From contig NC_135778.1 of NCBI RefSeq assembly GCF_028453695.1, positions 10,166,244 through 10,230,243 on the forward strand: DNA of 64,000 bases. Direction: 5' to 3'. Positions 37,133 to 48,655 of this stretch are shown here, one piece after another. Position 1 is the first letter of the stretch; the number at the start of each line of letters is the position of its first letter. The notes beneath the pieces are model-generated. The model did no database searches and was not told the origin of the DNA. It saw nothing but the letters and a program-made list of their open reading frames with translations. The translations under genes and the position numbers were made by a program. Source of the DNA: Augochlora pura. Lineage: Eukaryota > Arthropoda > Insecta > Hymenoptera > Halictidae.

Positions 37133-38517
37133 CTGTGCCTAATAAAAAAACAAAAGCACGGCTACTGGTCACCCAACCGGCTCCGCTATACTGTTGTCAA
37201 AATGTTGATAAACTTAATTTAGAGAGAAGTGAAAATTGAATGAGCAGAAACAAATCCAAAATTTAATTCGTTCGAAATTATAAATGAAGCGCGGTCTAAC
37301 GAGTTGATGTGTGATTTTTCGTGCAACTGTTTCCCACGCGGGAGAATTGAGTTCCGTCAGTTTCGTATCGGTGAATTTCCAACTTGCAACTACAGTTTTG
37401 TTAGAACCGCGGATCCGCTTTGAGCAACACGAATAAATCGAGATGCAAGCCCGCGCGGCATTTAGGCAGGCTCGGATCGCAAGGCCTGATCTCGTTGCGG
37501 CTCCTGATGCTGTAATTGCACATAATTTATCGTGTTACCGCAACAGACTGTTCACTGTCCCCACCAGAGACCATGAAAAACATGGAGGCAGGGAAACACT
37601 GAAAACGTTCCGCGACGGTGAATTCCCTTGGTAATGTTTTCCATTAACCTGTTCACCAGGTATGCTCCATGTATAATCCTAATCAGCTGTGTAGCTGCTA
37701 TCACGAAATTACTTCCTAATAAACTACCGTTCGGGGCAAATTGCGTCAACTACTTGGCCGGTCGCTGCCAAACAGTTTGTGAATGCTTTCCGAACAACTC
37801 CTTTGTTTCGACATTAAATATACACTTTCCGCAACTACTATGTATACTTCGACGTTTCTATACTGATTCTGCGACGAATGGATTAACCGTTGATCAGTTT
37901 TATGTCGATCACCAAATTATTCGTAAATCTTTACTAGGTAACAATATTTATTTACTACATGCTATTTATTATCCGCGTTTATTTTAAACGAATAGTGCTG
38001 CAAGGTTTTTCGCACCCTCTCCACTCAGAATAATTACAGATTGTAGTTCCAGATTGTTGTGCAATAAATTTGTTTCCAACAAACAACTACAGCGCATCGC
38101 GAACCTTACTCATGCAGTTGGATGTCAGTATGAAACATGATATAAAAAAATCCTATGTTGAAAGAATTACGCCTCGTCTCAGTTTAAAAGGTTCAAAACC
38201 ATATAGACCGAGTTTCAGAGTTGCATGTCGCTAGTGCATGTATAGCTGTTACAATATACTTGTGTTTCTTGACACGTGTGACATAAAATGGTTTACAACG
38301 TGTAGCACAACACGATGCAAATGCCACTCCTACTCGTGACGTTTCATATCATAGATTAAAGGGTCGCAAATTAAAGAGACTAAGAACCAGAGCGATTCGT
38401 CGCATACGCGTAACTATCAGTATACAGGAGACTTGAAGATCTCAATGGCGCAGCAATCCTAGGTTTCCTGTAAAGTCGTAAAAAGAAGAAAGAAGGCAGT
38501 AAAGAAGTGTGTGCGAC
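37133..38517. other. Non-coding stretch, nothing firm
   Basis: Mixed composition. The + frame 37628-37987 is 119 codons long but lacks splice or initiation signals that I would defend. No repeat recognised. Confidence 0.4.
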
Positions 38518-39349
38518 TCACTGATTGAGCGTCCGATCGTTGCTGCCGGTGGTCGCAGATCCCTGAACCCCTGAGGCGGCGGCAGCGGCGGATCCCGAGT
38601 CGTGGTGCCTCCTCTCCTTGTGGACGATGCCCATCAACTTCATCCACGGATTGTTGGCCGCATGGGCGCCCATGCCGCCGCTCTGCCACATTGCGCTCGC
38701 CAGTCTCGCTCGTTTCTCGGGAGCCCTTCTTGGGCTCCAACAGATCCTTTAATCTGCTCGGAAGCACGACCGCTCCGAGCACAACGTTTTCCGCCGACTC
38801 GGCGCTCAATTGCTCGCCGCTCGCGAGCAGATCGCTTCTTGGCTCTCTTCGCGGCTGCTCGGGACCTTGATCCACGGGCAGCTGGATCTCGATCCTCGGT
38901 GCCTCGATCTCAACGACCTGCACCGCCTCGTTCTCTCTCCGGTTTCGTGGAGGGTCGATCTCGGGCGTCGCGGCGGCCACGCGAGCAGTGTCCTCCGTGC
39001 GGAACCGAAATCCGATCACCGAAATGTCCACCTGTACACCGATCACCTTTACACCTGTCACCTGTACGCCGGTCACCTGTGCCAGGCCTCGCGGCGACTC
39101 GTAACAACTACGACGATCGGTTTGAGCAACGAGCGGACCGCCTTCACAGCCTTCACAGCCTTCACAGCCACCGGCTAAGAGATCATGCTCCAGGGGATCG
39201 CGATTCAGCCACCGTTGCACGCGCTGCACTCGATGCACTCGCTGCCAGCGATCGGCAGGGCTGCTGCTGCCTCTTGGCCCTGCGAAGGTGCGAGGTGCCT
39301 CGATCGGCCCCGTAGGCTCCCTAGCCCGCCTCTCGAGCACCTCCACCAT
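38518..39349 (-). CDS. Candidate coding block (minus), frame change inside; product unrecognised
   Basis: A GC-rich block in AT-richer surroundings. One minus frame is open from 39349 down to 38459; its segment at about 39020-38740 is protein-like and acidic (for example VQVVEIEAPRIEIQL, ASGEQLSAESAENVV, RLKDLLEPKKGS). Below about 38740 a different minus frame becomes the convincing one: it contains NNPWMKLMGIVHKERRHH, a short alanine run, and ends SNDRTLNQ with TGA at 38520-38518. The two cannot be joined without a one- or two-base frame change near 38.68-38.74 kb; no plausible intron fits. This could be an assembly indel, a broken gene, or two alternative exon ends. Opposite-strand frames are open too (237 codons, +), as expected in GC-rich DNA. 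Not identified; possibly the 3' part of a minus-strand gene. Confidence 0.35.
39141..39169. repeat. 9-bp tandem repeat, three units
   Basis: CCTTCACAG repeated three times. On the minus strand in the long open frame it reads as a repeated Cys-Glu-Gly triplet, so it preserves frame if that frame is coding. Confidence 0.9.
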
Positions 39350-39751
39350 CTAATCCTCGGTTGGTTGACAAGGCTTCGCCGGCCCCGCACCCCCGCGACA
39401 CACCAGGTTCAATTCTGAGACGTGTTCTCTTATTTGACTTGCCCCTTGACTTCTCCTCTATCTAGCTGTCTCGCTTTCGCCGTGTCCGAAATCTGTGCCG
39501 GATTCCCTCCTCCCGATCGATCCTCCACCGGCGGATATCAAAAGACCACCACCCGCCGCCTTCTTCTTCCTCTTCCTCGTCCGCTATAACAACCCCCGGT
39601 TTTTTCTCCTCTTCTTCCACTTGCTGGCACGCGGACGAGCCGACCCCCTTCTTCTGCTACCCTGCCACCTGCCCCCCTTCGGGAATAACGCCGCTCTTCC
39701 CGGCTCCGTGTCGTCGTCTCACGGTACTTCCGTATCTTCGGCTGGTCCCTC
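39350..39751 (-). other. Possible minus-strand exon start: acceptor at 39752, purine-rich downstream
   Basis: Reading the minus strand, CTAAC (branch-point-like) is followed by TGTGTGTTCGCAG and then GAGGGACC, with the exon starting at 39751. In one frame this gives EGPAEDTEVP and then TGA; in a second the frame stays open to about 39538 but is arginine- and glycine-rich; a donor-like ACC|GTGAGA lies 29 bases in. I cannot choose between a micro-exon, a short terminal coding exon followed by 3' UTR, or a false site. The GAA/GAG-rich stretch here (39556-39585) is also consistent with splicing-enhancer-like exon sequence. Confidence 0.3.
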
Positions 39752-39918
39752 CTGCGAACACACAATGTTTGGTTAGATTTTCGAGTCATTTTTCTTGATT
39801 GAGAAAAATTTTTTCTCCTACTGAGATGATCATCTATCAGATTTTTCAGATCATCGATTTCATACCGTTTTACATTTTTGGAAATTCGGACTTCCTCAGA
39901 ACAATGTTTGCAAAAATA

Positions 39919-40369
39919 TTAACCCCTTGCACCACGATGCCCATCACGCTCCGTTGATTAGCCCTTATTCGTCCTCAATATTTTCCCTAATAAGACCGAA
40001 CAATTTTCGTTTCTTCTACTGTCTTTATTTACTTTCGTCTATAGAGTTTAATAACAGAATAATCAAATTTCATTTCAATTTAACTCTTTGAGGCACACGA
40101 TTTTAGAGAATAAATACATCCATGTTGCACAGAAACTTTGTTGCGTTTCAAATTAAACAAAATTGGAATAGTTTGATTAACAAAGGAATCAGGTTACATA
40201 AAAACAGAATAAAATAATAATTCAATTGAATTTATTGTTAGGGGATGGGACTTAAATAGTCCCACCGTGCCGCAAAGAGTTAAAAGAGATTAATTATATT
40301 CATATTTAGTGGATCTTTCATGAAATCTTTGTCACGAGTCTAGCTCGTTATTATAGTGCAAGGGGTTAA
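39919..40369 (+). mobile_element. TTAA-type MITE, subfamily B, interrupted by a nested element
   Basis: TTAA at both ends with perfectly matching outer termini CCCCTTGCAC. The left interior has CGTTGATTAGCCCTTATTCG; the right interior has CATGAAATCTTTGTCACGAG and TCTAGCTCGTTATTATAG. Related copies occur at 11658, 28300, 30616 and 49363. Removing the inner element (40080-40283) leaves about 247 bp, the same size as uninterrupted relatives. No coding capacity. Confidence 0.8.
40080..40283. mobile_element. Nested TTAA-type MITE (204 bp) inside 39919-40369
   Basis: TTAA at both ends. Terminal inverted repeats are CTCTTTGAGGCACACG and, inverted, CTCTTTGCGGCACGGTGGG, matching over most of the first 15 bases. 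The terminus is a variant of the CCCTTTGC family. Its location inside another element shows it inserted later. Confidence 0.75.
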
Positions 40370-40468
40370 GAAAGTCGGATGTTTTCTTAGACAGGGTTAA
40401 ATATCAGTCAACTATAAACCTCGTGCTGATTTTCTTTTCCTAAAATTCGACACACTTTTCTCTACATA

Positions 40469-40719
40469 TTAACCCTTTGCGGTCCTATGTCGAGTCAGAC
40501 TTAACATTGACCTACGCTACTAATAATGACTTATTTCGCTGAATTACGTTACACAAATGACTAGTGACACAATTACTTGGTATGTAAAAATAATTTTACT
40601 ATCACTCAAACAGATCTAAATGGGTTATTAAATCACATATGAGGATAGGGTTCAATTACACAATGTTTTAGCAAATTCTGGCATAGAAGAGAGAAAGCAT
40701 TGTAGACCGCAAAGGGTTG
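40469..40719. mobile_element. TTAA-type MITE, subfamily C (251 bp)
   Basis: The left flank is TTAA and the right a mutated TTGA. The terminal inverted repeat CCCTTTGCGGTC is exact at both ends. It lies only 100 bp from the preceding element. The interior (TGTCGAGTCAGACTTAACAT and onward) is not obviously shared with subfamilies A or B. No coding capacity. Confidence 0.75.
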
Positions 40720-40856
40720 ACCCCTTAAATTACGATTTAACAAGGGACGGCGTGTACCTCAATTAATAACAAAGTCGCTTACGCGCTTACATGTTAGTAT
40801 GTTTATATTAATTAAAATACGACGACTCATACTCATGGTTTTTCATAAAGGGTTAG
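40716..40856. mobile_element. Possible further TTAA-type element abutting 40469-40719
   Basis: CCCCTTAAATTACG starts right after the TTGA that ends the previous element, and CATAAAGGGTTAG occurs at 40844-40856. The terminal match is short and weak, so this may be a decayed copy or chance. Confidence 0.3.
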
Positions 40857-43800
40857 AGCAGTGTTCCTCATACCTTACTAGCTGTTAAACTAGGAAGAAC
40901 CGTCAGTAGACGTAACTGTTAAATTATTTGTAGATCGGCGAATAATTTAGTCTTCTTCTTATTTACTTACAATAGCGTATATTTATCTAATCTCACTCAG
41001 CGACTAGTGAGAAGACTAATCTGAAGAATTAATCTGTTATTTAACCTTAAAACTAGTTAAATAATATAGTAGGTAATTGTTATTTATCTTTATTAGATAT
41101 ATTATTTATTAGATAATAATATAAAAGATAATAGTTGATAATCATCGCGCGCGAATAATTATCCGCTTGTTGACTGCAACTGGTTTTACAAGAAGGTTAC
41201 TAGATAATTATTTATCTAGTATTTTTATATTATCTATGTCGTAATCCGAAAGAAGAGAATTCATTTCGAACGATGATAAAAATTTAATTTCCAATCGATT
41301 GTACAACGCAATCACCTATTATGCATCGTATCTATTGATTCCATCGGGCCCTTGAGTGTACTCTAAAATTAAGAGCTCTCGAGCGCCGGCCTGCAAGCCT
41401 TCTAGGAGAAGTATCAATATCGTCTCGCATACTTGAAAGCGGAATTTTTTCGGTAGAGATTCACTAGCCTATCCAATGTCCCCATCGATCACTCGATGTC
41501 GATTTCGTGTGCCCGGTGTAATTTACGTTCTAATCCCGGTGTCAGGTGCGCGGCTGGCTCAACAAGACGAAGAGCTAGGCGATTCTGTTGCTCTGGGGGA
41601 GCGAATGCCGCCGAATCGTTGTGGAAACAGTCAGCGTTAGTTAGGCTCGAGAGCAGCAAGTAGCTTTATGGTTAAAGAGCTGTCGTGCAGTATTTCGCTA
41701 GAGATTCTGTTTGCGAGAGTAAGTCGGGTTTCTTCTATTCAGCGTAACTACACCTGTCAGCCCGGTCCTTTACTATACCAACGCGTTTGATACGCGACAC
41801 GTTGCTTTTGGTTTCGTCGATTATTAATGTGTCCGACAGTATACACTTTGAACTACTGATGGAAATTACCTTATCATAATTAACTTATCAAAACATAATC
41901 AATGGAATTATTATAAGTCAGGAGAAACATAAATATGTCCATCGCACTGTTTTTAGTAGTTGTTACAGTTGTTCATGGTGTATGAATTAAGGAATTTGTT
42001 AGTAATATAGTGGATGATAAACAGAATAGAATCAAAATAGATTTATTAATTAATGTGTACGATATAGGAAGATTTCCGTAGAATTTCTCCAATTGCAGAG
42101 AAAGATTGCGAACGTTCAAAGTTTGGCAAGACTTTCGATGTAAAGAAATTTGTGGTAAAATTTGTAGTAAGGTCGATCATGGTAGAATAAATAGAATTAA
42201 ATATATTAAATATATTAAAAGCAAATAAAACAACTCGAACGTATTTTGTAAATTCCAGAAATGTAAAGTCAACGTTACAAAAAATGTCTCCTCCTATCAC
42301 TTGAAACGAATGAGGAATTCGAGTCGAGAATAATGTTGACCTCTCTGCATGATTTACATGAAAAACATTTCAAATATTGATTTCGGTAATAAAGAATGAA
42401 AGGACGAAGAGATTCAAATAAATTAAGTATTTCAAGGAGGAGCACAGTATTTCCAATACGCCGCAAATAAAATTTTAACTGTGCATATGGTGCAGCAGGA
42501 TTGGAAATGCCAGACGAATAGATAGATGCTATTTCAAGAGCTACGTCTCGCGAGCGCAGATTCTATCGCGAGTTTAGATAGTTCGGAGGAACCAGAACAA
42601 AAGGAGACCGCGACGAGCCCTCCCATCGACGGCTTGAGGGTCCCTCGGGCGTCGAGAATCGGCAGCCACGCAAGGTAATCAAGGTTGTGCCTGCGAGGTG
42701 ACTTGAAGTGTTTCGTTAGCGAAGCCCGGCCACCGCGTTGACACTTTCCAATTGTTGCTCGTTATGGCATGATATTGATTTCGAGTTAACAAGGCAATCG
42801 CCAATCCCGGGGCCCGCGAAGCTCGCCGCGGTATGGTTTCCACACGCGAGGAATTTTAACGCGGCTGAAATTCATCCTCGACTTTAATCCGATCGTCTTT
42901 CGCAACCGGGCCAGAACACGGCAAACGTTTCCTCTGGCTCCGATCATCGCCCGTCGCCCGTACCTCGAAACACGCGGGACTTTCGAACTTTCGGTCGACA
43001 TTTCCAGCACAACTTTCCGAGACAATTAAATTGCACTACTTCCGTCGTCCTGGAATCGTACGTCGACCGCTTCGGCACGATTCTTTCGAAAACGTCCGCT
43101 TTTCCTCGAGTTTTGTCGTTCGTATCGTAGAAGACTTAAAAGTGCAATTTTCTGTGAACATGTGTCTAAAAATGAAATATTAAAAAACTTTAGGCACTCT
43201 ATAAAATCAAAATAATTCATTGAAAAGTATGAGTAAAATGAAAATTGAATAAATAGACTATGTGATATTATTGAGTTTGTCACCATGAATAGACTAGCAC
43301 GATGCGTCGCTCTAAGAACCCTCACACGTTCTTCATTAGTGACAGCACTAAAGATCGTTAGGTTCTAATCCATTGATTTTTTCATTACATATGAATTTGG
43401 TCAATTTTGCTCTATTTATAATTCTATACCTTGAACTCGTATACTACCGGATTCTACTTTTCGCCATACTCATCTTCCAACTCTGTTTTCTAAAAAAGAA
43501 AACGCTATAAATAAAAAGATTTTTAGTCTTTCCTTCTATTAATATTTTGACAAGAATCAATTCCCTATCACGCTGTATATGAAAATATACACTTCAAAAC
43601 AGAGATTGTACATGTCAAAATTCATACTAAGAAACAAAATGTAAACGTATGAAAATGAATAGCTAGAAATAGAAATTGTTCATAATGTTCAATTCCTGCC
43701 ATTGAACTGTCATGCCAATAACAGAAGTGTTAAAAAGAATATAATGTGTGCTAACACGTCATTCTGGTAAGGATGTTAATTAAAAAAAGGTGACGTCAAT

Positions 43801-44659
43801 GGGCACGAGAATCGGTCTGTTAACTGTCCGAAGTGGCGCGGCCGCGGAGTGTGTATTGGAACCATCAGGGTACATCATAATGTTTAGAGGGTGCGATGGC
43901 ACCCGACGTGTTTAGACCTTTGTGAACAGGCGCGTGGCTGTTCTAACCGAGCAGCAGTATCGCGGGCTTGTGCTTCTGACACTGATTTGATTCCACTGAC
44001 AAGCCGAGACGTTTGCAACCCCCGTTCACAGCTGAAGCTCAAACTGTTTCGCTGGCAATTATTGGATTCGCTGGCAACGATTCCGCAAGACTCGTAGTAA
44101 TTGCATGGAACTTCCAGGACACTCCTGGACACAAACTAAACCGAGTAACCTGTTCGAGATCTCTTAACCCGGCGGAAGAACCCTGCGCGCTTTTAACGAT
44201 TCGCCGTTCGCAAGAATAGAATTCGCGAATGCGAGGAATCGTCGGAGTCGTGCACGATTTACAATCGGAGACACAGAGACCGAGTTAATTCGTTGTAACT
44301 GGCAAAAGGATGTACGGTACAGCAATGTTTACACCTGAGCTGCTTAGTACAATGACCCGATCGATTTTCCATGGAATCCTACCGTACCGACTATCGCGAC
44401 CAGACTATTGTTTCGAATCGTTGACTAGTCTACCTGTACGGACGTTTCGACGTATAAGGAAAACTTGCGCCTTGGAGGTCTGCTGAATATATTCGCGGGC
44501 TTACACTTGCCAGCACGGAATAATTGCAACCAGAGACACCGTAATGTTCCCACTAAGTAGAAGAACAAAGTAGACCCTCTCTAGTTTACGACAAAACTTT
44601 TATCCGCGGCAACGTAACGAACATCTTCGAGTTTTATCCTTTTCTCATAAATTAAACAG
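40857..44659. other. Non-coding stretch with a small hairpin
   Basis: AT-rich at 40860-41300 and 41800-42470, with the hairpin ACTAGATAA / TTATCTAGT at 41199-41220. GC-moderate at 42540-43130 and 43800-44500. Short frames only, none with exon signals. Confidence 0.45.
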
Positions 44660-44960
44660 CTGTTTCAAAAGTCAAACAACATTTTTGGGGTCAATTGTTT
44701 TTTCATGAGCTGTCCAATTCTTTTGTAGACTCCTCAATTGTACCACGTGCACTCTACAATTTTTGGAGCGGGGTTTGCAATTATTTTATAGAAGTTACGT
44801 TTCTTTTACGATTAATTACCAGGGTCTACGATGTTTTTATAGGCTACGGAATATGTATGCAGTGCCTACGATCTTTTCAATGGTTCCACTGTTTTTCCAT
44901 GGGTACAGCAATTTTTTCATAAACTCTGAAGTTTCCTCATATACCATACAATTCGGTATA
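44660..44960. repeat. Degenerate ~21-bp minisatellite (CAATTTTTTCATAGGCTCTA-like)
   Basis: Units such as AATTGTTTTTTCATGAGCTGTC, CAATTCTTTTGTAGACTCCT, CAATTTTTGGAGCGGGGTTTG and CAATTTTTTCATAAACTCTG follow one another with a spacing of about 20-23 bases, roughly a dozen units. The complementary motif occurs at 46160-46500 and 47540-47930, in the reverse direction. Frames through it are repeat-driven. Confidence 0.6.
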
Positions 44961-46159
44961 TTCATGCTCAAGCACTCCGCTGTTGGCAACGATGTGAAAT
45001 GCCAAGTATTATGCGACTTGAACTCGTAGATCGTCGATCCTATAACCTCACCGCCTACTCAATTCCCATCTACCTGTCCTAGTATCAACTCGAAAGCCGA
45101 TGAAACGGATAAACAGTTAAATCTATCGTCTCCAGCCTCGACAAACAGAAGTAGGCTGATCCGATGCGATCGGAAGATAAATCGTTAAGTTTACACAAAT
45201 TTCGAAGAGCAGAGTTGGCCGGATTTCGGGACGCAATTAAAACGAGCTGATCCGGATCGTTCGGAAGTAGGCAATAAAGCAGACGTGCCTCAGCTACCAG
45301 CCAGCCGGAGCCCTCGATTCCGATCTGGACCGCAACGAACATACTTTCGGCGATCCGGATCATGCTCGCATGATGTAGGTTACCGGTTAATTTGCATGAG
45401 GACGACGTGTCCAAGACGTAGTCGGACTCCCGGGGAAGGCCGACTCTAATTCCAGAAAGGAAGTTGCACGATCGAGACGATCGATGGGATCCCTGAAAGG
45501 GGAACACAACCGAACTCGTCCCGGCGATTAGGCGTACAAGCTCGGACTCGTGTTCGAGCGCGCCGGCCCGGCACTCTCTCTCTCTCTCTCTCTCTCTCCC
45601 TCTCCTCGAGAGCAAAATCATTTCACGTCGCGACCCACTCACGCGAACTCCGCTCGGCTTTCGGAAACTTTCGTGTGCCTGCCGGATGCCTGCGAGTTTC
45701 CCTGTTGGCCGACGACGAACGAAAGACGATACATTTTTCCTGGCGCAACACGAAACACGCGACCCAACCCTCCCACGTCTCGCCCGCCCTCGTTACTCCA
45801 GTTACTACCCTTCGGCCACTCCACGAAAACTCGTTCCTACTTTCGCGGGACGTTGCACGCCACGCGGGGAACTCTCTTCTTTTGTTGGGAAAACGAATCG
45901 CCGGCCAAACACCGAGAACCCGAGCGTCGGGCATGCTGCCGTGAAAGATAGGGCGAAACTAAAAACGAATTTATTCGGTCTATTCAAGGAGTCCGAGCAC
46001 TTAGAGAATTTCTTCCGTGAATCTCTGTGGAGACTAGACCGTGTGCCGGAAGGTTGTAATCAACGCTTGTTAGGAGGATTCGTTTCGTGCTTTTTTATAA
46101 ACATTCTAGAACCGATGATAGAACCCATGCTCTGCGACGAAGTAGGACATGTACAAAGA
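44961..46159. other. GC-rich segment between inverted minisatellites
   Basis: CpG-containing, open in nearly every frame on both strands between 45085 and 46165, so none of those frames is called. It contains a (CT)n run at 45573-45604. It could be a promoter-like CpG-rich segment, but no TATA, initiator or exon boundary is convincing. Confidence 0.4.
45573..45604. repeat. (CT)n microsatellite
   Basis: About 13 CT units then CCCTCTCC, in GC-rich DNA. Confidence 0.95.
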
Positions 46160-46500
46160 TTGTGAAGGCTATATTAAGCTCGTAAGGATTATACAGAGAA
46201 CGTAGAGGCTATAGCACGCTTAGAAAGGCAATAGCATTTACGGGTTATAGCAAACTTGAACGGATTGTACAAAAATTGTGTGAGCTAGAAGTCGATTCTA
46301 AAGTGATCCAACGAAGTTCCAAGAATTGTGGAAAAATATAGACTACGAAAATAAACCAGATTCTAGATTGCTAATAAAAAATCCAGGCTACTAATAAACC
46401 AGAGCTCCGTAATAGAGTTGTAATGGCTATAAAAAAAATATAATAGTAGAGACTGAATTTGAGAAGCAATTAATAAATTCTGTAGCGATCCAATAAAATT
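46160..46500. repeat. Degenerate ~20-bp minisatellite, opposite orientation
   Basis: GGCTATATTAAGCTCGTAAG, GGATTATACAGAGAACGTAG, AGGCTATAGCACGCTTAGAA, GGTTATAGCAAACTTGAACG and GATTGTACAAAAATTGTG follow in series, then become looser. The motif is the complement of the 44660-44960 array. Confidence 0.5.
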
Positions 46501-47539
46501 CTGATGCCTCTAGGTAAAGTATAAAACGATTTAGAAATAACTAAATATAAGAACTGGAACGTACAAAAAATAAATTAACCAGCCTTTGAGAGAGGCGCAG
46601 AGTACATAATAGATGCTGCCTCGAGCGATTGAGAGTGGAAACATTGACGCAGGTAGGACAACGAGCGAGTTTATCCCGGTAGGAGACATCACGACGCAGG
46701 GTCGGCGTAACGAGGGTGGTTTTGCGCGACTGAGTTCTTCGGTAAAAACAAGGCGGGCCACCGGTGGCTTGTAAATTCGGCGTGTCGCGTACCCGACCGG
46801 TCCCGTTAAATTACGGCCGCGAGAAATGACATTAATCCCGAGGAGAAACGAATTAATTCCCCGGGATTCGAGCCGGCCCGAAACCGGCTCGGCCCGGCGC
46901 GACGCGGCGCGGCGCGGAACAATTGCTTGTTTTGGTTCGGCCACGCCGTCGAACCTGCAGTTTAATTGAGATGACTCGACGGGAGGTCCGTGGTCGATCG
47001 ACCGCCCGAATTTTCGAGCGATCGTTAGATGTCGAAGGAATTTTCTGCCCACCGGATTGAACGGAACGGGATTATTCGAGGGGGAAATGGTAAATGTAAC
47101 ACGATGTAACTGCTCCGTGAACTGTTACCCACAACCACCGACGTCGAAATTGCTCGGGGCCATTTTACGGAACGGATCGCCTGCCGTTGCGTGAGCTCGC
47201 CGCGTGCCGAGACCACGGTGCCCCAGACTGCAATGAACCTTCCTGTCGCGCGACTTAATGCACAACTTCAAATTGCTCTTTTAACTCTCTCCTTTAAGAC
47301 CGAGACTGTTTCGAATTACGACGATTGCCGACGACAAGGAAACGATTATTTGTTTGGCTAACCGCACGACGAAGTCTGCGCAAACTACCCAAATTCAGAA
47401 GGCTATGACCAAAATAATATTTGTACGACAAACTCCAGGGGAAATGTTCTAGAGCATTTTTAACAGATCTTGGAGCAAGCAAAAAAATTATACGTCTTAT
47501 GATTGAAAACTAAGTGATAAAAATTCTAGAATCTTTGGA
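46501..47539. other. Non-coding stretch with a very GC-rich patch
   Basis: GC-rich at 46620-47230. The patch at 46861-46920 has a hairpin GAGCCGG-CCCGAAA-CCGGCTC (46870-46890) followed by GGCGCGACGCGGCGCGGCGC. The 173-codon minus frame (46531-47052) shows no known motif and is not called. Confidence 0.4.
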
Positions 47540-47930
47540 ACATACTGCAAAACCTAAGACAAAATTGTATATTTCACAAGGAAGTTATAGAATTTACAGA
47601 AAAACGGTAAGTATTATGATGAAATTGCAAAATTAATGACAAAAACTCTAGTGGTTACAAAAGGTTACTGAACCCATATCAAAATTGTACTACATACTAT
47701 TTGTAGAGCCTACAAAAACTTTTTGAGGAGTATAAAAATTCGATGGACAATAAAAAGAATAGATCGCTTAGAAGAATAGTAGGCAATTTCAAAAGACTTC
47801 AAGAACTTGTAGAAAAATAATGGCTACTCTGAGAAGATTATGGAACCTATGAAAAAATTGTAGAACTTATAAAAATATTGGCAGAGCCTATATAAAATCA
47901 GTATGGCCTATAAACTTTTGCAGACCCTTC
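47540..47930. repeat. Degenerate ~21-bp minisatellite, same orientation as 46160-46500
   Basis: Clearest at the right end: TATGGAACCTATGAAAAAAT, TGTAGAACTTATAAAAATAT, GGCAGAGCCTATATAAAATC and GTATGGCCTATAAACTTTTG are consecutive with about 21-base spacing. Leftward the units lose register. Confidence 0.6.
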
Positions 47931-48493
47931 GATGAAACGGTTCGGAACCGAACGAGCGTAACGAATCCCAAAAGGTCTCTAAGATAGTTGAGTTTATAAC
48001 TCGATAAATATTTTTTACTGGAACATCTTTTAAGAGAAAAAGGTCCGTCGTGCGGAAACGAAAAGTGAAATGATACCGTAGACAGCAGACGCGCCGCCGT
48101 ACGCCTCCTATTTCCAGCTCAGAAAGGAAGGACCTTGCCCGCTCGCGAAATAAATCACCCAGAGCTAAGGCGATAGAGGAGCTCGCGGCACGGTCGAATT
48201 TCCTGGGTTGTATCGCGACAACAGTCGCTGGAATGCGAGTTTTCTTCCTGGGGGAGTTTCGAGCCCGTCGCGGCGCATGGTCGCGTGATGTTTTCGTCGC
48301 GGCAGCCAGGACAACAAGGACGAGGAGCTCCACTTTATCTTCGGGCCGAAACCTCGGCTATTATTACGCCGATTTCCAGATATTTTTAAAGGGGGATCAA
48401 TAGTTCGTTCCCGATGCTGAACGCCCGGCAAGTCGTTCGAAACACGCTCGCCCGATTTCGTATGCATGTCTTCCGGCGCGGGGTGCGTCTCCT
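47931..48493. other. Non-coding stretch, nothing firm
   Basis: GC-moderate; overlapping minus frames (47908-48333, 48165-48467) in different phases, no exon signals. Confidence 0.4.
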
Positions 48494-48655
48494 TTGCTAC
48501 CTTATGCGACTGCTACCCTCTTCCGCTACCTTCTTAAACCCCTATCCCCTAATGCTACCTTCTTAAACCGCTATCCCCTATTGCTGCCTTCTTCGACCGC
48601 TATCCCCTTTTGCTACCTATTTCGGCTGTTACTCCTCTTCGACCGCTACACCCCT
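48494..48655. repeat. Tandem repeat, ~30-bp CT-rich unit
   Basis: Five or so units built from TGCTACCTTCTTAAACC and GCTATCCCCTA, e.g. at about 48515, 48549, 48580 and 48611. The first full units are nearly identical; later ones drift (TTCGACCGCTATCCCC). A 74-codon-plus leucine/proline frame across it is a translation of the repeat. Confidence 0.8.

Noticed and set aside
38602..39315. 237-codon plus-strand frame
   Set aside because: It is antisense to a more protein-like minus frame, rich in Arg, Ser, Pro and Leu as expected for the complement of GC-rich coding DNA, and has no splice signal.
45085..46165. Overlapping frames of 100-185 codons on both strands
   Set aside because: Mutual overlap in several phases and repeat translation (CT run) argue for composition.
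46531..47052. 173-codon minus frame with a hydrophobic tail
   Set aside because: No recognisable domain, no splice signals, and very GC-rich template.
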